Below are positions 16,733 through 25,978 of a stretch of 64,000 nt of DNA, piece after piece. The stretch comes from Ktedonobacter racemifer DSM 44963. GTDB lineage: Bacteria > Chloroflexota > Ktedonobacteria > Ktedonobacterales > Ktedonobacteraceae. The stretch lies in NCBI RefSeq assembly GCF_000178855.1, contig NZ_ADVG01000002.1, forward strand, positions 2,666,001 to 2,730,000, in the 5' to 3' direction. Each line of letters starts with the position of its first letter. Position 1 is the stretch's first letter. A program made the translations under genes and the position numbers. The notes under the pieces were generated by a model. That model was not told the origin of the DNA. It saw only the letters and a program-made list of their open reading frames with translations, and did not search any database.

Positions 16733-18001
16733 CTAGCGCCAGATGAGTAAGTCGTCGTTACCAGGCGAAACAGGGTCTTCGCTGGTGAGGCGCGGGCGCC
16801 GCCACTCGCAGCGTACCTCGCCGCTCTGTAGCAGGTGCTGCATAACGCCGTCATAGTCGCTGAGCGTGAACTGGCCAAAGTATTCGAGCATGGCCTGCTG
16901 GCGTAGATCGGGCCAGCGGCGCACACGCTGTCCTCGCCCCAACTGAATGATGCGCTGCGTTAACTGATTCAGGGAGACTGCATGTCGCTCTTGCTCCTGG
17001 ATGAGAAACCACTCCTCGGCAAGAACACCTTCATGGACCAGAGCATAAAGACGCCGCCGGTAGTCACAAAGCGCCTCATTCATATGTTGAAAGCTGTCCT
17101 GGCGCCTGGTCGCAAAGAGCAGGGTCGAGGGTACATACTCCATCCAGGCTGGCCCCACCTGGACCGGTAACGCGAGTCGTTGGATGGGCAGGCTAAAGTA
17201 GCGCTTCATGCTCAGTATAAACAGTTTGAGAAAACCATCTATGGCCTGCGCACGCTCAGCTTCGGTACTGGGGAGGGTCTTCCAGCGGTCGGTACGCAAC
17301 AGGTTGGTAAGCTTGAGCCCTACCTGTTCGTCGCTTCGCGCGGCCTGGAGACAGGCACCAATCGCTTGATGGGGAAGCCAGAGGAGGAGTTCCGTGGGGG
17401 CGGTACGCTGGTAGATCTTGAGTAAATCGTCATTGCCAAAGAGCGAAGGCGCGAAGGGATTAAGCAGAAATATGGCTGGCGAAGGCTCAAGCTCACGTAG
17501 CAGAGCAGCACCGCCATCCAGCCAGTTGCTGCGCAGGACGCCACCATCCTGGGGCAGCGTCTCTTGCGTTGTATGTGCATTCTGCCTGGAACCGCTTAGC
17601 AGCAGGCCATAAAGCGAGAAAGGGGGCTGCTCCTGAACAAGTTCGCGCGCCAGAAGAGAGATGGAGAGCAGGGCCTGTGGCAGCATGGGCGCATCTGGCT
17701 CTTTTTTGCGCCGCTTCTTCGCGCTATTGCCATTCTCAGCGTGTTCAGGCATTGGCACAAGTGTCTGCTCGCGCGCATTGAGCCCCAGGGCATCGACCCA
17801 GTAGCAGCGCCGGAAGATGCGCGTGGCGGCGAGGGTACGACAATATGCCGCTACATAGTCATGCAGCAGCCAGTGGCGCAGAGTTGCCTGGATCTCTCGT
17901 TCATTTGGCCTGCGCGCGCGTTTGCGCGGGCCGTTCCCGCTTATCTGCGTCCATACGTCCTTATTCGCGTCGTTGCTTTCGATGTTGGCCCAGAGGTTCA
18001 T
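16733..18001 (-). CDS. uncharacterised protein, possibly TcmP-like
   Basis: A 422-residue protein. The N-terminal stretch LLHDYVAAYCRTLAATRIFR and YWVDALGL, then SPAIFLLNPFAPSLFG and LLRTDRWKTLP, follow the order of motifs in three-Cys-motif partner proteins (TcmP), a poorly known Rossmann-like family near nucleic-acid modification genes. The match is loose. I chose ATG 18001 (MNLWANIESND); no ribosome site precedes it, so the mRNA may be leaderless. The frame is open back to 18121, where it would run into a palindrome. Confidence 0.5.
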   Translation of the reverse strand: MNLWANIESNDANKDVWTQISGNGPRKRARRPNEREIQATLRHWLLHDYVAAYCRTLAATRIFRRCYWVDALGLNAREQTLVPMPEHAENGNSAKKRRKKEPDAPMLPQALLSISLLARELVQEQPPFSLYGLLLSGSRQNAHTTQETLPQDGGVLRSNWLDGGAALLRELEPSPAIFLLNPFAPSLFGNDDLLKIYQRTAPTELLLWLPHQAIGACLQAARSDEQVGLKLTNLLRTDRWKTLPSTEAERAQAIDGFLKLFILSMKRYFSLPIQRLALPVQVGPAWMEYVPSTLLFATRRQDSFQHMNEALCDYRRRLYALVHEGVLAEEWFLIQEQERHAVSLNQLTQRIIQLGRGQRVRRWPDLRQQAMLEYFGQFTLSDYDGVMQHLLQSGEVRCEWRRPRLTSEDPVSPGNDDLLIWR

Positions 18002-18046
18002 TTGATATATTTTATCATGTTTAGGCGTGTGGAAGTAGGCATCCCT

Positions 18047-18131
18047 TTCGCGCCTATGGCGCTCAAGGGATAAACAAGATGAATGTGCAGGTCTGAGGCC
18101 TCTGGCCTCAGACCTGCACATTCATCTTGTT
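18047..18131. repeat. head hairpin plus 28-bp perfect inverted repeat
   Basis: Head motif TTCGCGCCTATGGCGCTCA at 18047-18065, then arms 18073-18100 and 18104-18131 with a 3-nt loop. It lies upstream of the TcmP-like gene and left of the IS. No T run. Confidence 0.75.
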
Positions 18132-18263
18132 ACTCTGGGGATAGTGCTGCTATGCTTTGGAATAAGAAGTAGCCGCGTACGCCAGTAGCGAGCCACACCA
18201 ACAGTAGCCGCTAGCGAGCCTGTAGCCGTGTACGCTGATGCAGGGCTTTTTGGTTTACCCGTA

Positions 18264-18478
18264 TTACCGTGATAACTTGCCACACAGCAGTTGCAAGGCC
18301 TCGCGAGGCTGAGCACAACAATGCCGCATAGCAGAGGCGACATTGTTGACCTGCAACCAATCCATCATGGCGAGTACCCCTCCATTAAGGGCTGCTAACG
18401 CTGCTGGAGCCCCTGCCAAACGGACTTGAGAGGCATCTTCACCCATCGTCACATCACGCCGATAGTGTAGGCTGTTTT
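18264..18478 (-). CDS. ISAs1 transposase, 3' exon
   Basis: This part encodes the C-terminal ~70 residues: (E)NSLHYRRDVTMGEDASQVR, through to CGKLSR and a TAA. It matches the usual ISAs1 ending after the catalytic Glu (IEN.LH...DV...ED..). Its first two bases (AA) complete the Glu codon begun by the last G of the 5' exon. Joined to 20844-21861 the total is 1233 nt, exactly 410 codons plus stop, so splicing would restore one uninterrupted transposase. Confidence 0.9.
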
Positions 18479-20843
18479 GAGAGCTAGGCAAGAGGGATCG
18501 CTCCCTCCTGCCCGCCTTCAGAACCGGACATGAGAGCTTTCCCCTCATCCGGCTCCTCAATGGGATGGCTCGTGTCATGAGTACCCCAGACATGCTTCTT
18601 TGTATGTCGTTGATCGTGGCAGTGCCGATGGAGAGCGAAAAGATTACTGAGTGCATCTGTACCCCCTTCACTGCGGGGAGTGATGTGATCGATCTCAATC
18701 AAATCGTTCTCGGTAAAGTGCAGTTCACACCAACGGCATTTCCCTTGTTGCTTGTGCAGCAAGGCCCCCAGTTTACTCCTGTTGAGCGGATGAGATTGTT
18801 GTAATCTCTTCGCCCAGTAGAGCAGGTTACCATCGAACGGGCTGGCCGTGCCTTTCACCTTCACATGGCGTTGGATCGCCGTTGCTGCGTGATCGCTGAG
18901 ATAGAGTCCATCAGGCGTTGCAAAGCGCCAGTGATCTTGTCCCATTGTTCGCCAGTAGCGCGTTCGTATCCAACTCGCAGACTTGCGTGTGTGTCGGCGT
19001 TTGGCCCAGCGAAGCAGAAGCGGAAACAGGTGGTAGTCGCAGTCATTGAGAGTTTTCTTGGCGGCGACGCTGCGGTAGTAGCGTGACCATCCACGGATCT
19101 TTGGGTTCAGTTGCCCAATGAGCGCGCCTTGAGAAAGCCCTGTGCCTGCGAGCACTACCGCCCGCAGCCCTTCCCGATGCCGTTTGATAGCTTCTTTACT
19201 GGGGCGAATGAGTGTTTTGAAGCCAAGCCGTTTCCCGTGCAGAGTTCCTGAATGGTGTTTACCAACAGAGTACTGTCGGATCTCAAAACCTAAGAAGTCG
19301 AAGCCAGGGGCTTCTGCCCCAAGCGCTTCGAGCGTGTGAGCGATACGGGTTTTGCTCGGCTTCATTTCTAATCCCATGTCTTTCAGCCAGTCTTCTAGCC
19401 TGCTTTTGGCCTGTTCAATCCCCTCGCGAGTTCGATACAGCACCACCAGGTCATCTGCATAGCGAACCAGCCTGGGCTTATCCTTGCCTTTGTAGCCTTG
19501 TTGAACAGCTTGCAGCATCCCATGCAGGGCGATATTGGCAAGTAAGGGACTCAGTGGACCTCCTTGCGGAGTTCCGGCTGTCGTTGGCTCGAACACGTTG
19601 TCTTCCAGCACTCCTGCTCTGAGCCAGGCTTTGATGGCGCGCCTCATCGCGGGAAAGGTCTGGAGTTTGTGTAAGAGTGTTTCGTGATTGATCTGGTTGA
19701 AGCAATTCGCGATATCTGCATCAAGCACATATTTGGGCTGTTTGCAGATGTAAATGAAAATGGCTTGAATGGCATCCTGAGCTGAGCGACCAGGACGAAA
19801 CCCGTAGCTGTCAGCCTCAAATCGTGCCTCCCATTCGGGCTCCAACGCCAATTTTGTCAGGCATTGATGAGCGCGATCCAGCATCGTCGGGATGCCTAAT
19901 GGCCTTTTCTCTGCCTTTCCTGGCTTGGGTATCCAGACTCGTCTGGTTGGCTGTGGTTTGATCTGCTTGTGATGACGAAGGTATTTCACCAGCGCCAGGC
20001 GTTGGGCTGGTTTGACAGATTTGATTCCATCGACTCCAGCCGTCCGCTTGCCCTGGTTATCCTGCGTCATCTTGCGTACTGCCAGCGTCCGGCTGCTTTC
20101 GACTTCATGAGTAACCGTTGAAGGTTGTGAACTGCTTTGTCATTGCCACGAAGAGAGGCTTGATAGATCCGTTTTTGCAGTCGGTACACCGTTCGTTCTA
20201 GCTTACGCCAGGGCGTCTGTGTCCAGTCTTCGATTGGTTGGGGGACAACCATCGCTTCCGTTTCTTTCCTGTGACTCATGGCTCTATCCTCCATCTCACC
20301 GTGCCGACGTCAGCGTATCCTCTGGCTTTCCCAGAGGCCTTTGCTTCTTCGGCAATCCTTCTCTCCGAGAACATGCGGTTGGTTGCCTGCTCGCTAGATC
20401 GACCACCAGCGAGAGTTCTCGCAGAGTTATTCCGTTCCGATCAAGTGTTTTGCGTTCCCATAGGTTCGTCTCTATCCGCCGGGTCAAGGGGGTGAAGTCG
20501 AGAGCCGCATTGATGTTCTCGACCCCTATGTGACCGTGACCATTTTGGTCAGAGCCTCTTACCTCGCGTTGGCTCTTTCACTGTGACGACGGTTCATCGA
20601 GCGTTCGCTTGCGCTAACCGTAGGAACCTGTGTAGCGGAGACCACCTGGTCGAGGTCCAGGCTCTTCCGCATTTCTCCCTGCTTCACGGATTGATGACCA
20701 GTCGCTACCGTGAGGGAGCCGCGTTTCCTCTTTCACCCAGAGGATGGGGAATTGCGCCCCACATCACTCGATCAGTTGTCAAGGAGCTTTCTCCTTGCTC
20801 GCCATCCTTGAGCTTTCGCTCATTTCGGCGAAACGGATCGCAC
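18479..20843 (-). mobile_element. group II intron (2365 bp)
   Basis: The 5' end reads GTGCG at 20843, the standard group II start. Domain V is at 18521-18555: stem GAGCCGGATGAGG, GAAA tetraloop, then CTCTCATGTCCGGTTC. Domain VI follows at about 18486-18513 with a plausible bulged A. The 3' boundary at 18479 is fixed by the reading frame of the transposase. About 550 bp of ribozyme sequence (domains I-III) precede the encoded maturase. The intron ends in TC rather than the more usual AY, so the 3' edge could shift by a base or two. Confidence 0.92.
18484..20279 (-). pseudogene. ltrA: group II intron reverse transcriptase/maturase with HNH domain, frameshifted
   Basis: The N-terminal part (20067-20279, MSHRKETEAMVVPQPIEDW ... 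KRIYQASLRGNDKAV) and the main part (18484 to about 20090) are in different frames. The second frame reads RTLAVRKMTQDNQGKRTAGVDG, as the family expects, so one C appears lost from GCCCGG at about 20089. The main part has the RT active site RYADDLVV, the maturase region, and a C-terminal HNH (CRWC ... IDHITPRSEGG ... HRHCHDQRH). The reading frame runs on through domain V. As written, a full protein is not made; a sequencing error in the C run is possible. Confidence 0.85.
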
Positions 20844-21861
20844 CAATACACCAATGGGCTTGCTGCAACTGGAGTAAGCGTGCTGCGTTGGCCAGACGAG
20901 GCGGCAGATTGGTGAGACCATAGACGATCTCCTCACGCACCTTCCCATCCTTTTGATGCGTCGTGTGCCTGCGCAACCGGAAGACCTGTGCCACACCTGC
21001 CCATTGCGGCTCAAACCAGTCATTCATCAGCGTGCTGCTCCACAGTTCTCTGATTTCCAGACGTCCATGCCCCTCTTGAACGCTCCTGGCATACTGCCAC
21101 TGCTGGCGGGGAGCGTCTTCTTCCTCAAAAAAGTCGCGGAGATCTTCATAGAGTTGTGGCTGATTCAGCTTGGCAATCAGCAGATAGTAGCCTCCATAGC
21201 GCTCAACCGCCGCACACCACTTTGTTTGCGTATGCATGGCATCGGCACTAATGATACGCCCTTTGACCAAGGCGGGATGCAACAAGGCAGCCGCCGCACT
21301 GATCTCATTTTCTTTGCTGCGAACCCCACGTTGGGCGAGGACAATGCCGCTTTGGCACTCATAGAGGCAGAGCAGATGGACAGGAGGCTGCTCACTGCTC
21401 TGGTGTCCTAAGGTTCCTCGCATCTGTTTGCCATCCATGGCTGTCTGAATGAGCGGCTTCTCTTGACCTGGCTTGGAAAGCCGACCAGATTCCTCACCGC
21501 AGTGCTCAACCGCTCTGGCTTTCAGCACAACACCAGCCAAGACGGTGGCAATCTCCTGGTCATTACACTGACTGAGTGCAAAGGTGTAGGTCGAATTCGT
21601 TGGAAAGCGCCTCGGCCAGCCCAAATAGCCCTGAAGCTGCTCCTTTCTCTCGTCAATCCACTCCACAATCCCGTGGATACTGCTCTCTCCTGCCAGCTTT
21701 CCTAACAGCAGCAGCGTCAATATCAACGGAAGGGGATAACGTCTCCCTCGTTTGCCACGTCGATCTTTCACCTGAGCAAAGGCGGCGTAGAAGGAGGTGG
21801 GATCCACGTGAAGCGCTTCGGGAAAGGCTTTTTTCATTTCGTCAGATATGGTAAGGTACAT
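20844..21861 (-). CDS. ISAs1 transposase, 5' exon
   Basis: It encodes residues 1-339 of a DDE transposase and the first base of codon 340. Catalytic Asp residues lie in TAMDGKQMRGT and ISADAMHTQT. The exon ends ...LLQLQQAHWCI plus G, immediately before the catalytic Glu of the IEN motif. If the intron is not removed, translation runs on for 21 codons and stops at 20779, giving an inactive protein. Splicing is thus needed for transposition, if the intron can still splice. Confidence 0.9.
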
Positions 21862-21981
21862 CCAAGGTCATTTCTCGCTTTCTTAGGGGTGTTTTGAGTT
21901 TTCCTAAGTGTCGCAAGAAATGACTTCTTTTTCACTCTTTTCGGGTAAACCAAAAAGCCCTGTACGCTGATGTGGGCTTAT

Positions 21982-22010
21982 TTGACACGCCTGTAAGACT
22001 GTACTACAAT
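21982..22010 (+). promoter_or_regulatory. sigma-70-type promoter of the nuo operon
   Basis: TTGACA at 21982-21987 and TACAAT at 22005-22010, spacer 17 bp, 87 bp upstream of the nuoA ATG. The IS ends at 21962, only 20 bp from the -35 box, so any upstream activator site has been displaced by 3.7 kb. Confidence 0.8.
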
Positions 22011-22097
22011 AGATGCTGAGGAAGTGTATTTTTGACACTAGTCGATGCATTTTTTTCATGCAAATAGTGCAGTTATTAGAAATTGAAGGTTCCGCAT

Positions 22098-22451
22098 ATG
22101 GGATCAGCACTCCCCATTTTTATCTTAGTAACGCTTGCGGTCCTCTTCGGCATCCTGGTTATGGTGGTAACCAACGTGCTTGGGCCACGCAAACCCTCGC
22201 CGGAGAAGCTCGCGCCCTATGAATGCGGTATTCAAGAGATTGAGCCGCCCAAGAAACGCTTCCCAGTCAAATATCTGTTGACTGGTATGCTCTTTATTGT
22301 GTTTGACATCGAAATTGTGTCGTTCTATCCCCTCGCAGTCCTGCTCCACCAGCTACAGCTTTTCGGACTCATTGAACTGCTCGTCTTCCTGGCGATTCTG
22401 ATGGTGGGCTATGTCTATGTTTGGCGGAAGGGAGCTTTTTCATGGGAATAA
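22098..22451 (+). CDS. nuoA: NADH-quinone oxidoreductase subunit A
   Basis: A 117-residue inner-membrane subunit with three membrane helices. The conserved loop KLAPYECGIQEIEPPKKRFPV carries the Cys-containing segment near the quinone cavity, and FDIEIVSFYPLA follows in the second helix. I chose ATG 22098 with GAAGG 8 nt upstream; a TTG at 22083 is in frame but less likely. First gene of the complete nuoA-N cluster; its stop overlaps nuoB. Confidence 0.95.
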   Translation: MGSALPIFILVTLAVLFGILVMVVTNVLGPRKPSPEKLAPYECGIQEIEPPKKRFPVKYLLTGMLFIVFDIEIVSFYPLAVLLHQLQLFGLIELLVFLAILMVGYVYVWRKGAFSWE

Positions 22452-23044
22452 CCAATCCCTGGGAGCCGGTACAGACCTACTCCAACACGCAGACACCACG
22501 CGAGCTACCAATGCATCAGAAGGATGGTAGCTTTGGCGTGCTAACCACGCAGGTGAGCAAGATCCTGGATTGGAGCCGTAGCTCCTCTCTCTGGCCCGCG
22601 CTCTTCGGCCTGGCCTGCTGCGCCATCGAGATGATGTCGACCAGCGCCAGTCGCTTCGACCTTGCGCGCTTTGGAGCCGAGGTCTATCGCGCCTCACCAC
22701 GCCAGGCCGATCTGATGATCGTCGCTGGACGCTGCTCGGTCAAGATGGCTCCCGTATTGCGCCAGATTTATGACCAGATGCCAGAACCCAAGTGGGTCAT
22801 CTCAATGGGAGCCTGCGCCTCCTGCGGTGGCGTCTTCAACAATTACGCCATTGTACAGGGGGTAGATAAGATCGTTCCAGTCGATGTCTTTATCCCAGGT
22901 TGCCCCCCTACTCCCGATATGCTATTGTTCGGCTTCAATGAGTTGCAGCGCAAGATTCGTGAGGGCATTCCCAATCCACCCGATCCCCTGAAGGATAGCG
23001 GCCTCAAGCTCGTTGGTCCTTCAAACACGAATATGGATCTGTAG
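22442..23044 (+). CDS. nuoB: NADH-quinone oxidoreductase subunit B
   Basis: A 200-residue peripheral-arm subunit that carries cluster N2, the last iron-sulfur centre before quinone. The four ligands are seen in GLACCAIEMM, GRCSVKMAP with GACASCGG, and PGCPPTPD. The start at 22442 has GGAG 8 nt upstream and overlaps nuoA by 10 nt; the frame opens at 22421. The stop codon is the first part of a short 3'-end repeat shared with purD. A 384-bp space separates it from nuoC. Confidence 0.96.
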   Translation: MGITNPWEPVQTYSNTQTPRELPMHQKDGSFGVLTTQVSKILDWSRSSSLWPALFGLACCAIEMMSTSASRFDLARFGAEVYRASPRQADLMIVAGRCSVKMAPVLRQIYDQMPEPKWVISMGACASCGGVFNNYAIVQGVDKIVPVDVFIPGCPPTPDMLLFGFNELQRKIREGIPNPPDPLKDSGLKLVGPSNTNMDL

Positions 23045-23428
23045 GGTCGGCTTCTTTTAGTCCACGCTTGCATGGACCCTACACGATATGCCAATCTTGA
23101 TTGCCTGCCTGAGAGAAGGTAGCAGCGGCACTTTATACAGAAGAAACGAAACACAAGCGAAAAGTGGGGGCCAACCAGTTTCTGGTTAGCCCTCTTTGTG
23201 CGCAAGGGCGGTTATTTCCAATATCGTCTCCTTGCCCTGACGCCGCAGGTGTAAAGCGCGACTCACGTCGCCATGGATCTGGCTTTTAGCTCTACGTTCC
23301 CCTACGACCTGCGGCCTATGTTAATGATCTTTAACTAATTTCTTTGGTAGTGATTGCACTCACAACTTGCCATGTTAACTGGTTAAAGTCCCATTCAGTG
23401 TTCGGTTACTTTTTTAGGAAGTTATTTT
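23045..23428. other. 384-bp space inside the nuo operon with hairpins
   Basis: It holds the repeat TAGTCCACGCTTGCATGG (23057-23082), which can pair with TAGGGTC just after the nuoB stop, and a smaller hairpin around 23164-23192 (GGGGCCAACCAG/CTGGTTAGCCCTC). A second promoter for nuoC may be present, but I see no convincing one. Such a break within nuo suggests partial termination or processing here. Confidence 0.5.
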
Positions 23429-24067
23429 ATGGTCATAACAGCAGCTTCTACAGTGGACGTTGTGCGGGAGAAGTTTCCGCAGGGCGTGCTCGAAACCGTT
23501 GAACACCGTGACGAGCAGACAATTATCCTCGATCCAGGCTCCCTGGTCGAGGTCTGTCAGTTCCTGAAGGCACAGCTCCAGTACAGTTTTCTTGAGACGG
23601 TAACAGCGGTTGATTGGCCAGAGCGCACACCACGCTTCGATGTCGTCTACCAGCTTCTCTCTATTGAACACCAGTGTTTTATTCGTCTCAAGGTGCGTGT
23701 GGGTCAGCGACGCGAGGCCCATCCAGAGGTTCCCAGCATTACGAGCGTCTGGGCTGGCGCGAACTGGTATGAGCGCGAGGTCTACGACCTGTTTGGGATT
23801 ACCTTTGCGGGCCATCCTGATCTGCGCCGTATTATGATGCCTGAGGACTGGACCACTCATCCTCTGCGCAAAGATTATCCCATCTCGGGCTTCGAGCTTC
23901 CCGAGCCTCACTGGGGTGGCCAGGTTCCTTATAATGTCGATCCCGGCGTTGGCGATTACTATCAGCAGTCGCTGCGCTCTTCCGAGGGTCGCCAGTTTAA
24001 TGAGGGCCGCGCACAGATCAATCCTGGTCAAGAGCCAGGCACATTGCCAACAACAGAAGAGGCCTAG
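23429..24067 (+). CDS. nuoC: NADH-quinone oxidoreductase subunit C
   Basis: A 212-residue 30-kDa-type subunit joining the hydrophilic and membrane arms. The signature WYEREVYDLFGITFAGHPDLR followed by DWTTHPLRKDYP is present. AGGAAG precedes the ATG by 8 nt. The C-terminal ~45 residues (VDPGVGDYYQQSLRSSEGRQ) are an extension with low conservation. Unlike in some bacteria, it is not fused to nuoD. Confidence 0.95.
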   Translation: MVITAASTVDVVREKFPQGVLETVEHRDEQTIILDPGSLVEVCQFLKAQLQYSFLETVTAVDWPERTPRFDVVYQLLSIEHQCFIRLKVRVGQRREAHPEVPSITSVWAGANWYEREVYDLFGITFAGHPDLRRIMMPEDWTTHPLRKDYPISGFELPEPHWGGQVPYNVDPGVGDYYQQSLRSSEGRQFNEGRAQINPGQEPGTLPTTEEA

Positions 24068-24087
24068 ATCAGCTCCATGACCTTATA

Positions 24088-24156
24088 CGAAAACCAACCC
24101 CCATTCGGGGGCGCGGCGCCAGTCTCGCGGCTAGCGCTAACGCGCTCAGGTTTTCG
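24088..24156. repeat. REP-like hairpin element, copy 1 of 3
   Basis: Outer arms CGAAAACC (24088) and GGTTTTCG (24149) enclose a core ...CGCGGCTAGCGCTAACGCGC shared with the elements at 62353 and 62464. It lies between nuoC and nuoD. Confidence 0.6.
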
Positions 24157-24180
24157 GAGAGGCACTAAAGAGGACAGCTT

Positions 24181-25437
24181 ATGCAGCAAAAAGAGAAGAC
24201 GAGTACACCGCTAGCCGGGTACTCCTATACCCTTGATGAGGGGCAGCTCCTCGAAGAGGGTCAGCGTAACGATACGATGACCATCAACATGGGGCCTCAG
24301 CACCCCAGTACGCATGGCGTATTGCGCCTCGTTCTGACCATCGAGGGTGAGACCGTTATTAAAGCCGTACCCGATATTGGCTTTCTCCATACTGGCATCG
24401 AGAAGACCGCCGAGGTCAAGTCCTACCATCAGGCCCTGGTTCTGACGGACCGCATGGATTACCTCGCACCGCTCAATAATAACCTGGGCTATAGCCTGGC
24501 GGTGGAGCGACTCCTGGGCATCGATGACGAGATCAACGATAAGATTAAGTACACACGCGTCATCCTGGCTGAGCTTCAGCGTATCGCGAGCCACCTGGTC
24601 TGGCTGGGAACCTCGGCGCTCGATCTGGGCGCGCAGAGCGTCTTCCTCTACTGTTTCCGCGAGCGCGAGATGATCCTCGATATCTTCGAGCTGATCTCGG
24701 GCGTGCGTATGATGACCAGCTACATCTGCCCTGGTGGCCTGCAGGCCGAGCTGCCCAAAGGCTTCGAGGCCAAGGTGCGCGAATTCCTGAAGGCCTTCCC
24801 GCCGCGCCTGCAAGAGTATCACGACCTGCTGAGCAATAACCAGCTCTGGCTGGAGCGCACGCGCAATATCGGCATCCTGACACAGGAGGATGCCCTGGCC
24901 TATGGCGCCTCGGGTCCGACCCTGCGAGGTAGCGGCGTGGTCTGGGATATCCGCAAGGTCTTCCCCTACAGCGGCTACGAGAAGTTTGACTTCGACATTC
25001 CAGTCGGCTCCACGGGCGACGTCTATGATCGCTATATGGTGCGCATGCTGGAGATGGAAGAGAGCCGCAAGATCATTGAGCAGGCGCTAGAAGGTCTGCC
25101 CGAGGGTCCCTACCGCGTCCAGAACAAAAAAGTCACACCGCCACCCAAGTGGCAGATCACCGGTAGCATGGAGGCCCTGATCCACCACTTCAAGCTCTTC
25201 ACCGAGGGCTATCGTCCACCCCAAGGCGAGGTCTTTGTGCGCACCGAGGCCCCCAAGGGTGAGCTAGGGTTCTATATGGTCAGCGATGGCGGCCCCAAAC
25301 CCTATCGCATGCATGTGCGCGGCGCATCCTTCGCCAATTTGCAGGTGCTCCCGCGCATGGTCGAGGGAACCTTCCTTTCGGACGTTGTCGCCGCCATTGG
25401 TAGCATTGATATCGTGCTTGGAGAGGTTGATAGATGA
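24181..25437 (+). CDS. nuoD: NADH-quinone oxidoreductase subunit D
   Basis: A 418-residue 49-kDa-type subunit that, with NuoB, forms the quinone site. The signature NMGPQHPSTHGVLRLVL is present with the key His residues, then DIGFLHTGIEKTAE and LTDRMDYLAPLNNNLGYS. The C terminus ends DIVLGEVDR, as in the family. AGAGGA lies upstream. The stop overlaps nuoE by 4 nt. Confidence 0.96.
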   Translation: MQQKEKTSTPLAGYSYTLDEGQLLEEGQRNDTMTINMGPQHPSTHGVLRLVLTIEGETVIKAVPDIGFLHTGIEKTAEVKSYHQALVLTDRMDYLAPLNNNLGYSLAVERLLGIDDEINDKIKYTRVILAELQRIASHLVWLGTSALDLGAQSVFLYCFREREMILDIFELISGVRMMTSYICPGGLQAELPKGFEAKVREFLKAFPPRLQEYHDLLSNNQLWLERTRNIGILTQEDALAYGASGPTLRGSGVVWDIRKVFPYSGYEKFDFDIPVGSTGDVYDRYMVRMLEMEESRKIIEQALEGLPEGPYRVQNKKVTPPPKWQITGSMEALIHHFKLFTEGYRPPQGEVFVRTEAPKGELGFYMVSDGGPKPYRMHVRGASFANLQVLPRMVEGTFLSDVVAAIGSIDIVLGEVDR

Positions 25438-25952
25438 TTTCAGAGAAGGCTAAAGAGCGCATGCGCGAGCTGGCCAAGCGTTATCCTGCCGCGCGTTCGG
25501 CGGTTATGCCCTCGCTCTATATCGCGCAAGAAGAAGAGGGCTATATCACGCGCGCGGGCCTGGAGGCCGTGGCCGAGGCCGTGGGTATGACAATCGATGA
25601 CGTGGAGAGCGTCGCGACCTTCTATACCATGTACCACAAGCAGGCACCGGGCAAGAAGATCGTGAAGGTCTGCACCAGCATCTCCTGTTATCTGCGCAAC
25701 TGCGATAGCGTGATGGAACACCTGGAGCAGCGCCTGGGCATCAAGCGCGGCGAGACCACCCCGGACGGCAACTTTACCCTCCAGGGCGTCGAGTGCCTCG
25801 CGACCTGCGGCTATGCTCCTGTCATTCAGGTCAATGGGCAGTTCGTCGAGAACGTCACCCTTGAGAAGGCCGATGCCCTCATTGACGACCTTGAGCGCGA
25901 ATTGAAGCAGGGCAAACAGGTCAACGAGTCCAAGTCCGGTATCTCCCGGTAA
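25434..25952 (+). CDS. nuoE: NADH-quinone oxidoreductase subunit E
   Basis: A 172-residue thioredoxin-fold subunit holding the [2Fe-2S] cluster N1a. The ligands lie in KVCTSISCYL and VECLATCGYAPVIQVNG. The N-terminal helical part (RYPAARSAVMPSLYIAQEEEGYI) is typical. It works with NuoF and NuoG in the NADH-accepting module. The start overlaps the nuoD stop (ATGA), so the two are coupled. Confidence 0.95.
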   Translation: MISEKAKERMRELAKRYPAARSAVMPSLYIAQEEEGYITRAGLEAVAEAVGMTIDDVESVATFYTMYHKQAPGKKIVKVCTSISCYLRNCDSVMEHLEQRLGIKRGETTPDGNFTLQGVECLATCGYAPVIQVNGQFVENVTLEKADALIDDLERELKQGKQVNESKSGISR

Positions 25953-25978
25953 AGGCACCAGTTACGAGGAAATGTGCA

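Larger units (their letters stand above)
18241..21962 (-). mobile_element. ISAs1-family insertion sequence carrying a group II intron
   Basis: Perfect 21-bp terminal inverted repeats at 18241-18261 and 21942-21962 (outer end CAGGGCTTTTTGG). Both ends are flanked by the direct repeat TACGCTGATG (18231-18240 and 21963-21972), a 10-bp target duplication. The transposase gene inside is interrupted by a group II intron (18479-20843). Without the intron the IS is 1357 bp, a normal size for the family. The intact ends and duplication suggest a fairly recent insertion. Confidence 0.93.

Noticed and set aside
18264..18698. A single minus-strand ORF running from inside the intron into the 3' exon
   Set aside because: Its upstream half is antisense-free noise within the intron's 3' part; only the portion below 18478 is transposase sequence.
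22421..22442. Start of nuoB at 22421
   Set aside because: The ATG at 22442 has GGAG at good distance and gives the normal NuoB beginning; the earlier start has no site and deeper overlap with nuoA.
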